Shown: positions 53,999 to 63,692, numbered from the stretch's first letter. The stretch: 64,000 nucleotides of DNA from CAIQPV01 sp963719855 (GCA_963719855.1 CAVRDK010000001.1:868001-932000), one strand, 5' to 3'. Notes: generated by a model not told the origin, from the sequence alone. Program-made: numbers and translations.

Positions 53999-56900
53999 AT
54001 GTTATGGATTGTCCGGGTTGCATTAAGCCGCCCCTATACTTTTATAGTGCTGGCGCTGCTGGTTTTGATTGTAGGCCCTCTAGTCTTTGTGAACATGCGC
54101 ACGGATGTATTCCCAGACATAAATGTGCCAGTGGTCAGTGCGGTATGGAATTACAACGGCATGCCACCGGCGGACATGTCCAACCGAATTATCACGTATT
54201 ATGAAAGGCAACTTTCAACATCGGTCAACGATATCGAGCACATTGAATCCCAGTCGCTTCCCGGCGTGGCTGTCGTTAAAATTTTCTTTCAGCCCAGTGT
54301 TGACATCAATGCAGCCGTCAGTCAGGTAACAGCACTTTCCCAGACCGTGCTGAAGCGGCTGCCGCCCGGCATTACGCCACCACTGATCTTGAGTTACAAC
54401 GCATCGAGCGTGCCAGTTATGCAATTGGCTCTTTCCAGCAACACCCTGCTCGATAATCAGTTGTTCGATATCTCGAACAATTTTATTCGTCCCCAATTGG
54501 CACAAGTGCAAGGCGCAGCCGTTCCGTCGCCCTATGGTGGCAAGAATAGGCAGGTATCAGTTGATCTTGATATGCATGCGCTACGTTCAAAAGGTCTGAC
54601 GCCGTATGATGTAAGTAGCGCGATTCTGACGCAGAACCTAATTCTGCCAGCGGGAACCGAAAAAATAGGAGTATTTGAGTACAACGTAATGCTTAATGCG
54701 AGTCCGGTGGTGCTTGATGAACTCAACGATCTGCCAATCAAGTCGGCTGACGGCACAACGGTATTGCTGCGCGACGTGGCGAATGTACGCGATGGCTTTT
54801 CACCCCAGCAAAACATGGTGCGTGTAAACGGCCAGCACGCTGTACTGACCACCATTCAGAAAAATGGTAGCACCTCCACACTGGACATCATAGATCATGT
54901 CAAGAAGCTATTGCCCCGTATTGAGGCGGGTGCCCCCCCCGGACTTATTCTTAAGTTGGTCGGGGATCAGTCTGTTTTTGTTAAGTCTTCCATCGATGGG
55001 GTTATCCGCGAAGGTGTGATAGCTGCTGCACTCACCGGCCTAATGATATTGTTGTTCCTCGGAAGTTGGCGATCTACGCTAATTGTCACGATATCAATCC
55101 CGCTGTCTATATTGTCGGCAATTATCGCGCTATCTTCCATTGGCGAAACTTTGAATGTCATGACGCTGGGAGGGTTGGCTTTAGCTGTGGGAATACTGGT
55201 CGATGAGGCGACGGTGACCATTGAAAGTATTAATTGGCACCTCGAACAGGGCAAACCTGTCGAGACATCAATCCTTGATGGTGCCAACCAGATCGTGGTT
55301 CCGGCATTCGTATCGTTGATTTCAATTTGTATTGTGTTCGTTCCGATGTTCTTTTTGAGCGGGGTACAGAGATATCTTTTTGTTCCTCTGGCAGAGGCAG
55401 TTATATTCTCAATGATCGCCTCATTTATCTTGTCTCGTACCTTGGTGCCTACACTGGCTAAATACTTGCTGCGTATGCACATTCAAGCGCACCATGAAGG
55501 AGGTGTTGGTGGCCAGCATTTGCCTCACCCTTCGAAGAATCCTCTGGTACGTTTTCAACGTGGATTTGAGAAATTATTCACTCAAGTTCGGAATAAATAC
55601 AGAGATTATTTGCTGGTTGTGCTTTCCTACCGACGCAACTTCATTATCGGATTCCTCGGGTTCGTGCTATCCACATTCGTGCTGGTACCCTGGCTGGGTC
55701 GAGACTTCTTTCCGACAGTGGATGGTGGAGAGATAAAACTGCATATCCGGGCGGAGACCGGCACGAGACTTGAGGAAACGGCGAATCTCTGCGACAAGAT
55801 TGAGCGTGAGATAAGGAATGAGATTCCCGCCGCTGAGATTAAGAATATCGTGGACAACATCGGCTTGCCGGTAAGCGGTATCAACTTGACCTATAGCAAT
55901 TCATCCCCCATCGGCCCAGGCGATGCGGATATTTTGATTTCCATGAATGAAGGCCATCATCCCTCCGAACAATATATAAAGGCTTTGCGTGAGCGCCTGA
56001 AAAAAGCCTTTCCTGATGTATCCTTTGCGTTCTTGCCTGCCGACATCGTAAGCCAGATATTAAACTTTGGTATGCCTGCACCTATCGATGTCCAGGTAGT
56101 CGGGTTTAACCGCAAGGCCAATCGGGAATATGCTGCTACCCTCGTATCTCGATTGAAAATGGTACCTGGCCTGGTTGATATGCGAGTTCAGCAAGCATTC
56201 AATCAACCGGAGCTGTATGTTGACGTGAATCGCACCCGGGCTATGGAACTCGGATTAAACCAGCATGATGTTGCCAACAATCTGATAATCGCATTATCCG
56301 GCAGTTTACAGACGTCTCCCAACTTCTGGGTAAATCCAAGTAACAATGTTTCTTACCCGGTTGTAGTGCAAGTTCCTCAGTACCGGCTCGATACATTCGA
56401 CGATCTGCAGAATATTCCGATCGGAAATGTGCGGGACTCAGCATCGCAACAACTGTTAGTTGGAGATGTCGGTCTTATAAGCAGGGGACAAGGTGAGGCA
56501 GTGGTTTCGCATTACGATGTTCAACCGACCATCGATATTTTTGGCTCTGCACAAGAACGTGACTTGGGCAGTGTGGCGCACGACATAGATTTGATACTTA
56601 AGGAAACCGCCAAGGATGTTCCAAAGGGTTCGTTTGTGGTCATGCGCGGGCAGGTCAAAGCAATGGGCGACTCATACCGCGAATTACTTTACGGCTTACT
56701 TGGTTCTGTCGTACTGATCTACTTCCTGATCGTGGTTAACTTCCAGTCATGGCTTGATCCTTTCGTCATCATCACGGCATTGCCCGCCGCCTTGGCGGGA
56801 ATCATCTGGATGTTGTTTACGACTCACACGCCATTATCTGTGCCAGCGCTAACCGGTGCAATTATGTGCATGGGTGTAGCCACCGCAAACAGCATTTTGG

Positions 56901-57268
56901 TGGTCAGCTTTGCGCGAGAACGGTTGCATGATGGAGAAAGTAGCTTTACTGCTGCTGTGGATGCCGGCTTTATACGTTTTCGTCCGGTCTTGATGACGGC
57001 ACTCGCTATGATTATCGGCATGATCCCAATGTCATTGGGGTTGGGCGACGGAGGAGAGCAAAACGCGCCGTTGGGCAGGGCTGTGATAGGCGGCTTGGTT
57101 TTTGCAACCTTCGCAACATTGTTCTTTGTCCCCGCAGTATTCAGCCTCGTGCATAGATTTCATAAGATCGACAAACGAACTCACAAATCTGATATCCATA
57201 TCGAGGTTACCGCTTTAACCCAAGCGGGGAATCCCCCGGCTATGCCGCCAATTCTTGGCTCGAATTGA
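53999..57268 (+). CDS. RND efflux permease 2 (orphan paralogue)
   Basis: 1,089 residues, colinear with permease 1 and identical over long stretches near the N-terminus. The TM4 relay reads GILVDEATVTIESINWHLE, so the second Asp of permease 1 (VDD) is Glu here. No adaptor or outer-membrane gene follows; the next gene is on the other strand. It may use the adaptor and channel of the first pump. It lies after the two-component system. Its tail ends with a Pro-rich segment NPPAMPPILGSN that permease 1 lacks. Confidence 0.92.
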   Translation: MLWIVRVALSRPYTFIVLALLVLIVGPLVFVNMRTDVFPDINVPVVSAVWNYNGMPPADMSNRIITYYERQLSTSVNDIEHIESQSLPGVAVVKIFFQPSVDINAAVSQVTALSQTVLKRLPPGITPPLILSYNASSVPVMQLALSSNTLLDNQLFDISNNFIRPQLAQVQGAAVPSPYGGKNRQVSVDLDMHALRSKGLTPYDVSSAILTQNLILPAGTEKIGVFEYNVMLNASPVVLDELNDLPIKSADGTTVLLRDVANVRDGFSPQQNMVRVNGQHAVLTTIQKNGSTSTLDIIDHVKKLLPRIEAGAPPGLILKLVGDQSVFVKSSIDGVIREGVIAAALTGLMILLFLGSWRSTLIVTISIPLSILSAIIALSSIGETLNVMTLGGLALAVGILVDEATVTIESINWHLEQGKPVETSILDGANQIVVPAFVSLISICIVFVPMFFLSGVQRYLFVPLAEAVIFSMIASFILSRTLVPTLAKYLLRMHIQAHHEGGVGGQHLPHPSKNPLVRFQRGFEKLFTQVRNKYRDYLLVVLSYRRNFIIGFLGFVLSTFVLVPWLGRDFFPTVDGGEIKLHIRAETGTRLEETANLCDKIEREIRNEIPAAEIKNIVDNIGLPVSGINLTYSNSSPIGPGDADILISMNEGHHPSEQYIKALRERLKKAFPDVSFAFLPADIVSQILNFGMPAPIDVQVVGFNRKANREYAATLVSRLKMVPGLVDMRVQQAFNQPELYVDVNRTRAMELGLNQHDVANNLIIALSGSLQTSPNFWVNPSNNVSYPVVVQVPQYRLDTFDDLQNIPIGNVRDSASQQLLVGDVGLISRGQGEAVVSHYDVQPTIDIFGSAQERDLGSVAHDIDLILKETAKDVPKGSFVVMRGQVKAMGDSYRELLYGLLGSVVLIYFLIVVNFQSWLDPFVIITALPAALAGIIWMLFTTHTPLSVPALTGAIMCMGVATANSILVVSFARERLHDGESSFTAAVDAGFIRFRPVLMTALAMIIGMIPMSLGLGDGGEQNAPLGRAVIGGLVFATFATLFFVPAVFSLVHRFHKIDKRTHKSDIHIEVTALTQAGNPPAMPPILGSN

Positions 57269-57432
57269 GTCCATGAATCGGAATGGATTTCGTGGGCCGG
57301 GATTTATCCCGACATGGCGCCGCGTAACCCAACTTCGTCGGGTCATGCTAAAGGATGAAATTTTAACTGTTTAAAATTCGAGAGTAGACCTAAGCAGTTT
57401 CAGTAAGCAGCTTCAGCCTGAGTCTCAAACTT

Positions 57433-59925
57433 TTATGCCACTGCCGAAGGAACACGCCATCTGATCAACGCGACCTTAACGGTATCGTTCACGACCAGGC
57501 ACACCACCATTGCATAGGTGAAAATCGCGAGTGTCTGCCGCCAAGGTAATGGCATGAGGCTCGGAAGGCCCACAAACGTCAGGGCGGTGCCCGCAAGCGT
57601 GTCTGCCACTAGCGCCGCCATGAGGGTTTTGCCGGGCATCGTCGTCCAGAACCAGTGACGCTCCCGTGCAGACACGATGGAAAATACGGCCATGTAAAGT
57701 AACGTCAAAAAACTAAAGGTATAGAGGGCATTGTTATTGGTCGCCAGCCCGAAACTCGACCAGCCTATCCATAACAAGAAGAGAGATTCGGCGACCATCA
57801 TGACGCCCAGCACAACGGACACCATGATTAGGCCCTCGATATTCCACGTCTCCGGTTTTTTGGACGGACGAACGTGATCGGTGGCAAGGGCAATTTTCGC
57901 GAAATCAGTCATGAAGACCAGCAGCAACATCGCAAAGGCGGAGACGACGAACTTGCCGGTCACTACGAAGGCTATGGCAACGAAGGCAGCCTTCAGGATT
58001 GTCCGGCTAATCTTGTTGATGATCCACGTCAGGATGCGCTGGTAGATCGTCCGTCCCTGTTCGACTAACGCCACGATATTCGTTAGTCCTGGTTCGGTCA
58101 AGACAACACTTGCCGCACCTTTGGCGACATCCGTCGCTGAGCTAACGGCGATACCCACCTCGGCCTGGCGCAACGCGGGGGCATCGTTAACGCCGTCACC
58201 CGTCATGCCGGTTACATGCCCCGCAGCTTGCAAGTGTTGCACCACGATATATTTGTCTTCCGGATAGACTTCGGCGTAACCATCAACTCCCGCCAAAAGG
58301 TCAACAGCCTCGCTTCCGGTTTGGGCGCTCACTAACTTCAGATCCGCCACGCGCCGGATGTTGGATAATCCAACTCCGTGTGCAATTTCACTCGCGACTG
58401 CCAGTGCATCACCGGTGAGCATCTTCACTGAAATACCGAGATCGTGGAGTGCGGCGATGAGATGCTTGGCGTCCGGTCGCGGTGGATCATACAACGTCAC
58501 CAATCCGACCAATGCGAGGGTGCCGACCTCGGGGCCGCGCGCAACCGCCAGCGTCCGATAACCCTTCCGTGCCGATTCGCTGACCTGCGTTTCCAACGCG
58601 TCGATTGCCTGAGGCTGAAGTCCGCAATCTTCGGCGACAGTTCGTACAGCCCCCTTCATCATCCGCAATCGCTGACCGTTTTGCTCGACCACGGCTTCAG
58701 TCCGACGGTTTTTCGCATCAAACGGCAAAAAGGAGATTGGCGTGACAGTGGGCAAATTATCGAAGACGTGCCGCTCTTTTGCGGCAGCCAGAAATGCAAG
58801 GTCTATCGGATCCTGGTTAGACTCTTGAGATGCGAGTGCGGCTGCAAACAATATGTCGGATTCGGTCGCTTGTCCCAGTGGAATTACGCCGGTGACGGCA
58901 AGTTGGTTCATCGTGATCGTGCCCGTCTTGTCCACGCAGAGCACATCCATTGTCGCGGCATCTTCCGCTGCGCTGAGGCGAGTGACCAGCACGCCGCGCT
59001 TCGCTAATTCTTTCGCTCCGACAGCCATACTGACTGTGAACATAACAGGGAGGGCGACCGGCACTGCACTCATTAATAAGACGAGCATGAGCGGAAGCGT
59101 CTCTATAAGCGGCGCGTTACGGATTGTCGATAACACAATCACTAAGCCGAGCAGCGCACCAACGATAACGAAGAGCCAGCGGACTACCTTGGCTACCACC
59201 GCTTCAATGTGAAGTTTTGGGCGTGCCTCCTGTACAAGTTCCGTGGTGCGTCCAAAATAGGTTTTCGCTCCGGTCAGGATCACCACACCGTTTCCTTCGC
59301 CCCGGCGGACTACGGATCCCGATGAGAGCACTTCACCGGGTGACTTGTCGGCATCCTGTGACTCGCCGGTGAGCGCAGATTGGTCTATGCTCAGCGCTCC
59401 AGTAAGTAGTTTCACGTCAGCAGGAATAATGTCGCCGGGCCGCACACGTAAGATGTCGCCGGGAACCAGCTCACGCGCGGCAATTATCTGCCAACTTGCG
59501 TCACGCAGCACGCGCGCACTGACCTGCAACCGTTGCCGCAATGTTTCGACGACGCCTGCGGCCCGGTGCTCCTGCATAAAGCTCAACACAGCATTGACAA
59601 CCAGCAGCGCACTCACCACAGCAAGATCAGAGTATTTACCGAGAAGGACCGACAAAACCATAATCATTTCGAGCATCCATGCGGACACGCCCCAGAATTT
59701 GCTGAGGAATTTGATGATCGGATGGGATTTCTGTTCTGCCACTTCGTTGTAGCCGTGTTCCTTGCAGCGGCTTTCCACCTCGGCGTGCGTGAGACCCGTT
59801 TCGGGGTTTACATCAAGCGCTGCGAGCGTGGAGGAAACGGACGCGGATGCGATGTCAGACTTCTGGACAGTAGCAGGCATAATTCGCGGGGGCGCTGATT
59901 CTGGATTTTTTGTGTCTGTTTGCAT
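57433..59925 (-). CDS. Plasma-membrane proton-efflux P-type ATPase (P3A)
   Basis: 830 residues. TGES loop in SALTGESQDADKSPG, phosphorylated Asp in CVDKTGTITMNQLAVTG, MLTGDALAVASEIA and MTGDGVNDAPALRQAEVGIA in the hinge, and about 10 TM helices including ALPVMFTVSMAVGAKELAKRG. Lacks heavy-metal-binding N-terminal domains. Similar to fungal, plant and archaeal H+-ATPases, and found in some acid-tolerant bacteria. Exports protons, possibly aiding pH homeostasis. Single gene. Confidence 0.92.
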   Translation of the reverse strand: MQTDTKNPESAPPRIMPATVQKSDIASASVSSTLAALDVNPETGLTHAEVESRCKEHGYNEVAEQKSHPIIKFLSKFWGVSAWMLEMIMVLSVLLGKYSDLAVVSALLVVNAVLSFMQEHRAAGVVETLRQRLQVSARVLRDASWQIIAARELVPGDILRVRPGDIIPADVKLLTGALSIDQSALTGESQDADKSPGEVLSSGSVVRRGEGNGVVILTGAKTYFGRTTELVQEARPKLHIEAVVAKVVRWLFVIVGALLGLVIVLSTIRNAPLIETLPLMLVLLMSAVPVALPVMFTVSMAVGAKELAKRGVLVTRLSAAEDAATMDVLCVDKTGTITMNQLAVTGVIPLGQATESDILFAAALASQESNQDPIDLAFLAAAKERHVFDNLPTVTPISFLPFDAKNRRTEAVVEQNGQRLRMMKGAVRTVAEDCGLQPQAIDALETQVSESARKGYRTLAVARGPEVGTLALVGLVTLYDPPRPDAKHLIAALHDLGISVKMLTGDALAVASEIAHGVGLSNIRRVADLKLVSAQTGSEAVDLLAGVDGYAEVYPEDKYIVVQHLQAAGHVTGMTGDGVNDAPALRQAEVGIAVSSATDVAKGAASVVLTEPGLTNIVALVEQGRTIYQRILTWIINKISRTILKAAFVAIAFVVTGKFVVSAFAMLLLVFMTDFAKIALATDHVRPSKKPETWNIEGLIMVSVVLGVMMVAESLFLLWIGWSSFGLATNNNALYTFSFLTLLYMAVFSIVSARERHWFWTTMPGKTLMAALVADTLAGTALTFVGLPSLMPLPWRQTLAIFTYAMVVCLVVNDTVKVALIRWRVPSAVA

Positions 59926-60061
59926 AGTGACTACACTACGGCACAGATAAAAGTCGCGTTAGCGCACACAGACGAAGCCACGACACGGGACTATATTCGC
60001 GACCAACCTGCCCCAGTTAGCGCAGTGGTTATCAGGCTCCCAACACGCTAATAACAAAATC

Positions 60062-60083
60062 ATATCGTACGGGCGTACGATAT
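60062..60083. promoter_or_regulatory. 22-bp perfect palindrome upstream of the ATPase gene
   Basis: ATATCGTACG and CGTACGATAT separated by GG, 137 bp upstream of the ATPase start and about 47 bp beyond the 3' end of tRNA-Pro. It could be an operator or the terminator stem of the tRNA transcript; no T-tract follows on the minus strand. Confidence 0.4.
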
Positions 60084-60129
60084 AAGACTCTGCCAGCTTC
60101 TCGGAGAACCATATAACCACTTGATTATA

Positions 60130-60206
60130 TGGTCGGGGTGGAGAGATTCGAACTCCCGACATCCTGCTCCCAAAGCAGGCGCGCTACCAGGCTACGCTAC
60201 ACCCCG
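60130..60206 (-). tRNA. proM: tRNA-Pro (anticodon UGG)
   Basis: 77 nt including encoded CCA. Acceptor stem CGGGGTG/CACCCCG, discriminator A, T-loop GTTCGAATC and anticodon stem-loop CTGCTTTGGGAGCAG with anticodon TGG. All arms fold in the standard cloverleaf. Confidence 0.96.
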
Positions 60207-60246
60207 AGAGCGCGCCATTATACAGAGCAACAGGGAAAAATCAATT

Positions 60247-60822
60247 TTACTTGCGAGATTTTTGCGTGATCTGCGGCATCGCCAGCATCAGGTAATAAGC
60301 CATGGACCATAAGGTCAACAATGCCGCGACGTAAATTAGAAATGAACCCACCTGATTAGTGGGCAAGCCGAGAAGAGGTTCCTGATACAACAGGAGGAGA
60401 ATGGCAATCATCTGGAATGTGGTTTTGACCTTGCCCAGCATGGACACCGCAATATTTTTGCCTGCTCCAAGCTGGGCCATCCATTCGCGCAAGGCGGAGA
60501 TGGCGATCTCGCGACCAATAATGATAAAGGCAATGATCGCATCGACTTGCCCCAAGCTCACCAGCAGTATCAGTGCAGCGGCCACCATCAGTTTATCCGC
60601 TACCGGATCGAGGAAGGCGCCAAATGCCGAACCCTGGTTCAATCTGCGCGCGAGGTAACCGTCCAGCCAGTCGGTAATCGCGGCGAATGCGAACAGCAGC
60701 GCGCTGAACAGATGCTTGTTGTGCATGCTGATCGTTTCGTCGGGCACATAAAACAAGGCGAGAAATACCGGGATCATTACGATCCTGAACCAGGTCAGCA
60801 AATTTGGAATGTTAAGTGGCAT
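60247..60822 (-). CDS. pgsA: CDP-diacylglycerol-glycerol-3-phosphate 3-phosphatidyltransferase
   Basis: 191 residues, an inner-membrane enzyme making phosphatidylglycerol phosphate. CDP-alcohol motif seen as DGYLARRLNQGSAFGAFLD followed by PVADK. Starts MPLNIPNLLTWFRI as usual. Upstream uvrC and downstream tRNA-Pro, both minus; a uvrC-pgsA-tRNA order is common in proteobacteria. Confidence 0.95.
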   Translation of the reverse strand: MPLNIPNLLTWFRIVMIPVFLALFYVPDETISMHNKHLFSALLFAFAAITDWLDGYLARRLNQGSAFGAFLDPVADKLMVAAALILLVSLGQVDAIIAFIIIGREIAISALREWMAQLGAGKNIAVSMLGKVKTTFQMIAILLLLYQEPLLGLPTNQVGSFLIYVAALLTLWSMAYYLMLAMPQITQKSRK

Positions 60823-60840
60823 GAATCCAGCCCGGCGCTC

Positions 60841-60955
60841 TCAATGCAATTGTTGATATATTTTTTCAGCAACAAATATTGATCTAATAGAGTTGCTGGT
60901 GAATCTTTTCAGCAACAAATATCGATTAATGGAGTTGCTGGTAAATCTTTTCCGC
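60841..60955 (-). repeat. Tandem copies of the uvrC 3' end
   Basis: The last uvrC codons (AEKIYQQLH, stop) are followed by two more copies at about 42-43 bp spacing. One encodes AEKIHQQLY-stop (60911-60913 leftwards) and one again AEKIYQQLH-stop (60868-60870 leftwards) with different codons. The intervening ATATTTGTT is repeated too. The copies lie between uvrC and pgsA. Confidence 0.75.
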
Positions 60956-62743
60956 GAGCGCCCGGCTGATGCCTTCCACCTGCGCCAACTCTTCCACACT
61001 GGCCTGTCGCACACCCGGCAAGCCGCCGAAACGCGCCAGCAAGTTGCGCCTGCGCCGCTCCCCTACTCCGCTGATTTCTTCCAGCATGGACGCCGTTCGC
61101 GTCTTGCCGCGCTTGGCGCGGTGCCCGCTGATGGCGAAGCGATGCGCTTCGTCCCGCACCTGCTGGATCAAATGCAAAGCCGGACTGTCCGGTGGCAATT
61201 GTAGCGGCTTTTCCTGTTGCGGAAGTAACAATTGTTCCATTCCCGGTTTACGCTCCACGCCTTTCGCTACCCCCATCAATGCGAGGTCTGTCAAACCCAG
61301 TTCCGCCATCACCTCACAGGCCACGGTCAGCTGCCCGGCGCCGCCGTCTATCAGGATCAAATCCGGCTTCTTGCCCTCCCCTGCCTGCAATTTTTGGTAG
61401 CGGCGCGTCAGGGCTTGGCGCATCGCCGCATAGTCATCGCCCGCAGTGATACCGCTAATGTTGTAGCGCCGGTATTCGACATTGCGCATGGACAGGTTGT
61501 CATACACCACGCAGGAAGCGACGGTGGCTTCGCCCATGGTGTGGCTGATGTCAAAGCACTCGATGCGCGCCAGTTGCGGCAATGACAACACGGCGCGCAA
61601 CGCCTCCAGCCGCGCCAGTTGTCCGGCCTGCAGCCCCGCCTGCTGGCGCAAAGCCAGCAAGGCATTGTTCAGCGCCATGTCCAGCCATTGTTTGCGCTCA
61701 CCGGTCACCGAATGGCGTATCAGCACCTTGTGCCCGGCCTGCTCGCCGAATAATTCTTCCAGCGTTTCCGTGGTGATTCCCATGCCGGTAAGTATCAGCG
61801 GCGGCACGCTACGGTTCAGATAGTGCTGCGCCAGGAAGGCTTCCAGCACTTCGGCGGGCGATTGCCCTTCGGCGTTCTGCGGAAAGAAGCTCTTGTCGCC
61901 CAAGTGCCTGCCGCCGCGCACCATCGCGAGATTCACGCACAGCACGCCATCCAGTTCGGCTACGGCGACGATATCCGCATCGGTCGCGCGCCCGCTTTCC
62001 ATGAACTGCTTCTGCTGCACCGTATGCAGCGCCTGCAACTGATCGCGCAACGCGGCAGCCTGTTCGTAGTGCTGCTTGTCCGCCGCCTGCTCCATCGCCT
62101 GACGCAACAACTGTTCCACCTCGCCTTGCTTGCCTTGCAACAGCAGAGATGCGTTGCGAATGCTCGCCGCGTAATCCTCCCCCGAAATCAGTCCGACGCA
62201 GGGCGCAGTGCAGCGGTGAATCTGGTGCAGCAGGCAGGGACGCGTGCGGTTGGTGAACACGCTGTCCTCGCAGGTGCGGATGCGGAAAATTTTTTGCAGC
62301 AGGTTGACGCTTTCCTTGGCGGCTGACGAATTTGGATAAGGGCCGAAGTATTGATGCTGCTTGGCGGTCGCGCCACGGTAGTAGGCCAAACGCGGAAATT
62401 GATGCCCAGTCAGCACAATGTAGGGATACGACTTGTCATCCCGGAACAGGATGTTGTAGCGCGGCTTGAGCGTCTTGATTAAATTGTTTTCCAGCAGCAG
62501 CGCCTCGGCCTCGGAGCGCGTGACCGTCACCTCGATGCGCGCGATATGCGACACCATCAAGCGGATGCGTGGCGAAATATTGGTCTTCTGGAAATAGGAG
62601 GCAACGCGTTTCTTCAGTTGCCCCGCCTTGCCGACATACAGCACCTGGCCCTGTGCATCGAGCATGCGGTACACGCCGGGTGCCAGCGGCAGGCTGGCGA
62701 TAAAATTCTTAGCGTCGAATGTGGTTTTCTGGTTCAAAGCCAA
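60926..62743 (-). CDS. uvrC: Excinuclease ABC subunit C
   Basis: 605 residues. GIY-YIG nuclease domain (LPLAPGVYRMLDAQGQVLYV, GKAGQLKKRVASYF), cysteine-bearing central region, UvrB-binding UVR motif (KQHYEQAAALRDQLQAL), an RNase-H-like second nuclease domain (DLILIDGGAGQL, HRFAI), and C-terminal helix-hairpin-helix. Makes both incisions in nucleotide excision repair. The present stop is at the first of three tandem copies of its 3' end. Confidence 0.96.
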   Translation of the reverse strand: MALNQKTTFDAKNFIASLPLAPGVYRMLDAQGQVLYVGKAGQLKKRVASYFQKTNISPRIRLMVSHIARIEVTVTRSEAEALLLENNLIKTLKPRYNILFRDDKSYPYIVLTGHQFPRLAYYRGATAKQHQYFGPYPNSSAAKESVNLLQKIFRIRTCEDSVFTNRTRPCLLHQIHRCTAPCVGLISGEDYAASIRNASLLLQGKQGEVEQLLRQAMEQAADKQHYEQAAALRDQLQALHTVQQKQFMESGRATDADIVAVAELDGVLCVNLAMVRGGRHLGDKSFFPQNAEGQSPAEVLEAFLAQHYLNRSVPPLILTGMGITTETLEELFGEQAGHKVLIRHSVTGERKQWLDMALNNALLALRQQAGLQAGQLARLEALRAVLSLPQLARIECFDISHTMGEATVASCVVYDNLSMRNVEYRRYNISGITAGDDYAAMRQALTRRYQKLQAGEGKKPDLILIDGGAGQLTVACEVMAELGLTDLALMGVAKGVERKPGMEQLLLPQQEKPLQLPPDSPALHLIQQVRDEAHRFAISGHRAKRGKTRTASMLEEISGVGERRRRNLLARFGGLPGVRQASVEELAQVEGISRALAEKIYQQLH

Positions 62744-62914
62744 AGCTGTTCACTTCATCAAATTCCGTTCGCCCCATAAAGCTCTTGGTCGGGCACCCGC
62801 CTGAGCTTGATAGAACTACTAGCCATCCGACTAAGCCCGCAAGCGGGCAAGTCGCTGGTTATGTCGAAGGGTTCCGGTTAGTAGCTGGTGGTTCGACTAG
62901 CTCACCACGAACGG
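62744..62914 (-). repeat. Variable-stem hairpin element and short repeats upstream of uvrC
   Basis: 62812-62862 is a hairpin element on the minus strand (middle stem CGACT/AGTCG, inner stem GCCCGC/GCGGGC). 62863-62920 carries degenerate TCGAAGG/GTTCGACTAGCTCACCAC repeat words like those near 31.95 kb. The uvrC promoter must lie here or in the udg gene. Confidence 0.7.
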
Positions 62915-63568
62915 TTAACTAGGCTCAAGGCTATGCAAATACCCGGTAATTGCGCCAAACACTTCATGGAACATCGCCTCGTTCAGGCGCTTGGTCTGGG
63001 TATTGTAGCGGCTGCAATGATAGCTGTCATACAACATCATGCCGTTCGGTAGCCGGTGCTGTGCGCCATGCCCAAATCCATAATCCTTGGCGCGCAAGCT
63101 CAGCGCACGCAATACTGCCAGATGCGCCACCGTGCCCAAAGCCAGCACTGCCGCGCCTTGTGGCAATCCAGCCAGTTCACACTCCAGATAAGCATTGCAT
63201 TGCTTCACCTCGGCGGGTTCCGGTTTATTTTGCGGCGGCAGGCAACGCACAGCATTGGTGATGCGGCAATCGCTCAAGGTTAATTCGGCATTGGCCCAGC
63301 CTGCGGCATTCAGCGGTTCGGCGCGACTGGAAAAACCAAAGCGATGCAGTGTTGAGTACAGCAAATTACCTGCATAGTCCCCAGTGAACGGCCGACCGGT
63401 GCGATTCGCTCCGTGCATACCAGGCGCCAGCCCCACGATCAGGAAACGTGCATCGGCATCGCCGAAGGACGGCACCGGCTTGGCATGGTAATCAGGCTGC
63501 GCCTCGCGCACCTCATTTAGAAAAATTGCGAGACGCGGACACAAACGGCAGGCAGTCGAAAATTCCAT
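62915..63568 (-). CDS. Uracil-DNA glycosylase, family 5-like (UDGb)
   Basis: 217 residues. N-terminal cysteine cluster CRLCPRL, motif A GLAPGMHGANRTGRPFTGDYAG and motif B-type DSYHCSRYNTQTKRL, which match UDGb rather than classical Ung. Also CRITNAVRC. Removes uracil or deaminated bases from DNA and likely binds a Fe-S cluster. It lies two genes from uvrC, so repair functions cluster here. Confidence 0.85.
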   Translation of the reverse strand: MEFSTACRLCPRLAIFLNEVREAQPDYHAKPVPSFGDADARFLIVGLAPGMHGANRTGRPFTGDYAGNLLYSTLHRFGFSSRAEPLNAAGWANAELTLSDCRITNAVRCLPPQNKPEPAEVKQCNAYLECELAGLPQGAAVLALGTVAHLAVLRALSLRAKDYGFGHGAQHRLPNGMMLYDSYHCSRYNTQTKRLNEAMFHEVFGAITGYLHSLEPS

Positions 63569-63643
63569 TTTTATTTACCCAACAACGACAGCCACAAGGG
63601 CAAATTTAAAGCTACAAAAACTCAATTATGCGAGCACAAGTTA

Positions 63644-63673
63644 AAAAGCCCCATCACCAACGATGGGGCTTTT
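63644..63673 (-). terminator. Intrinsic terminator of pnp
   Basis: AAAAGCCCCATC pairs with GATGGGGCTTTT around ACCAAC, a perfect bidirectional terminator 20 bp after the pnp stop. Confidence 0.9.
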
Positions 63674-63692
63674 GCCATACTATATCCCGCTA

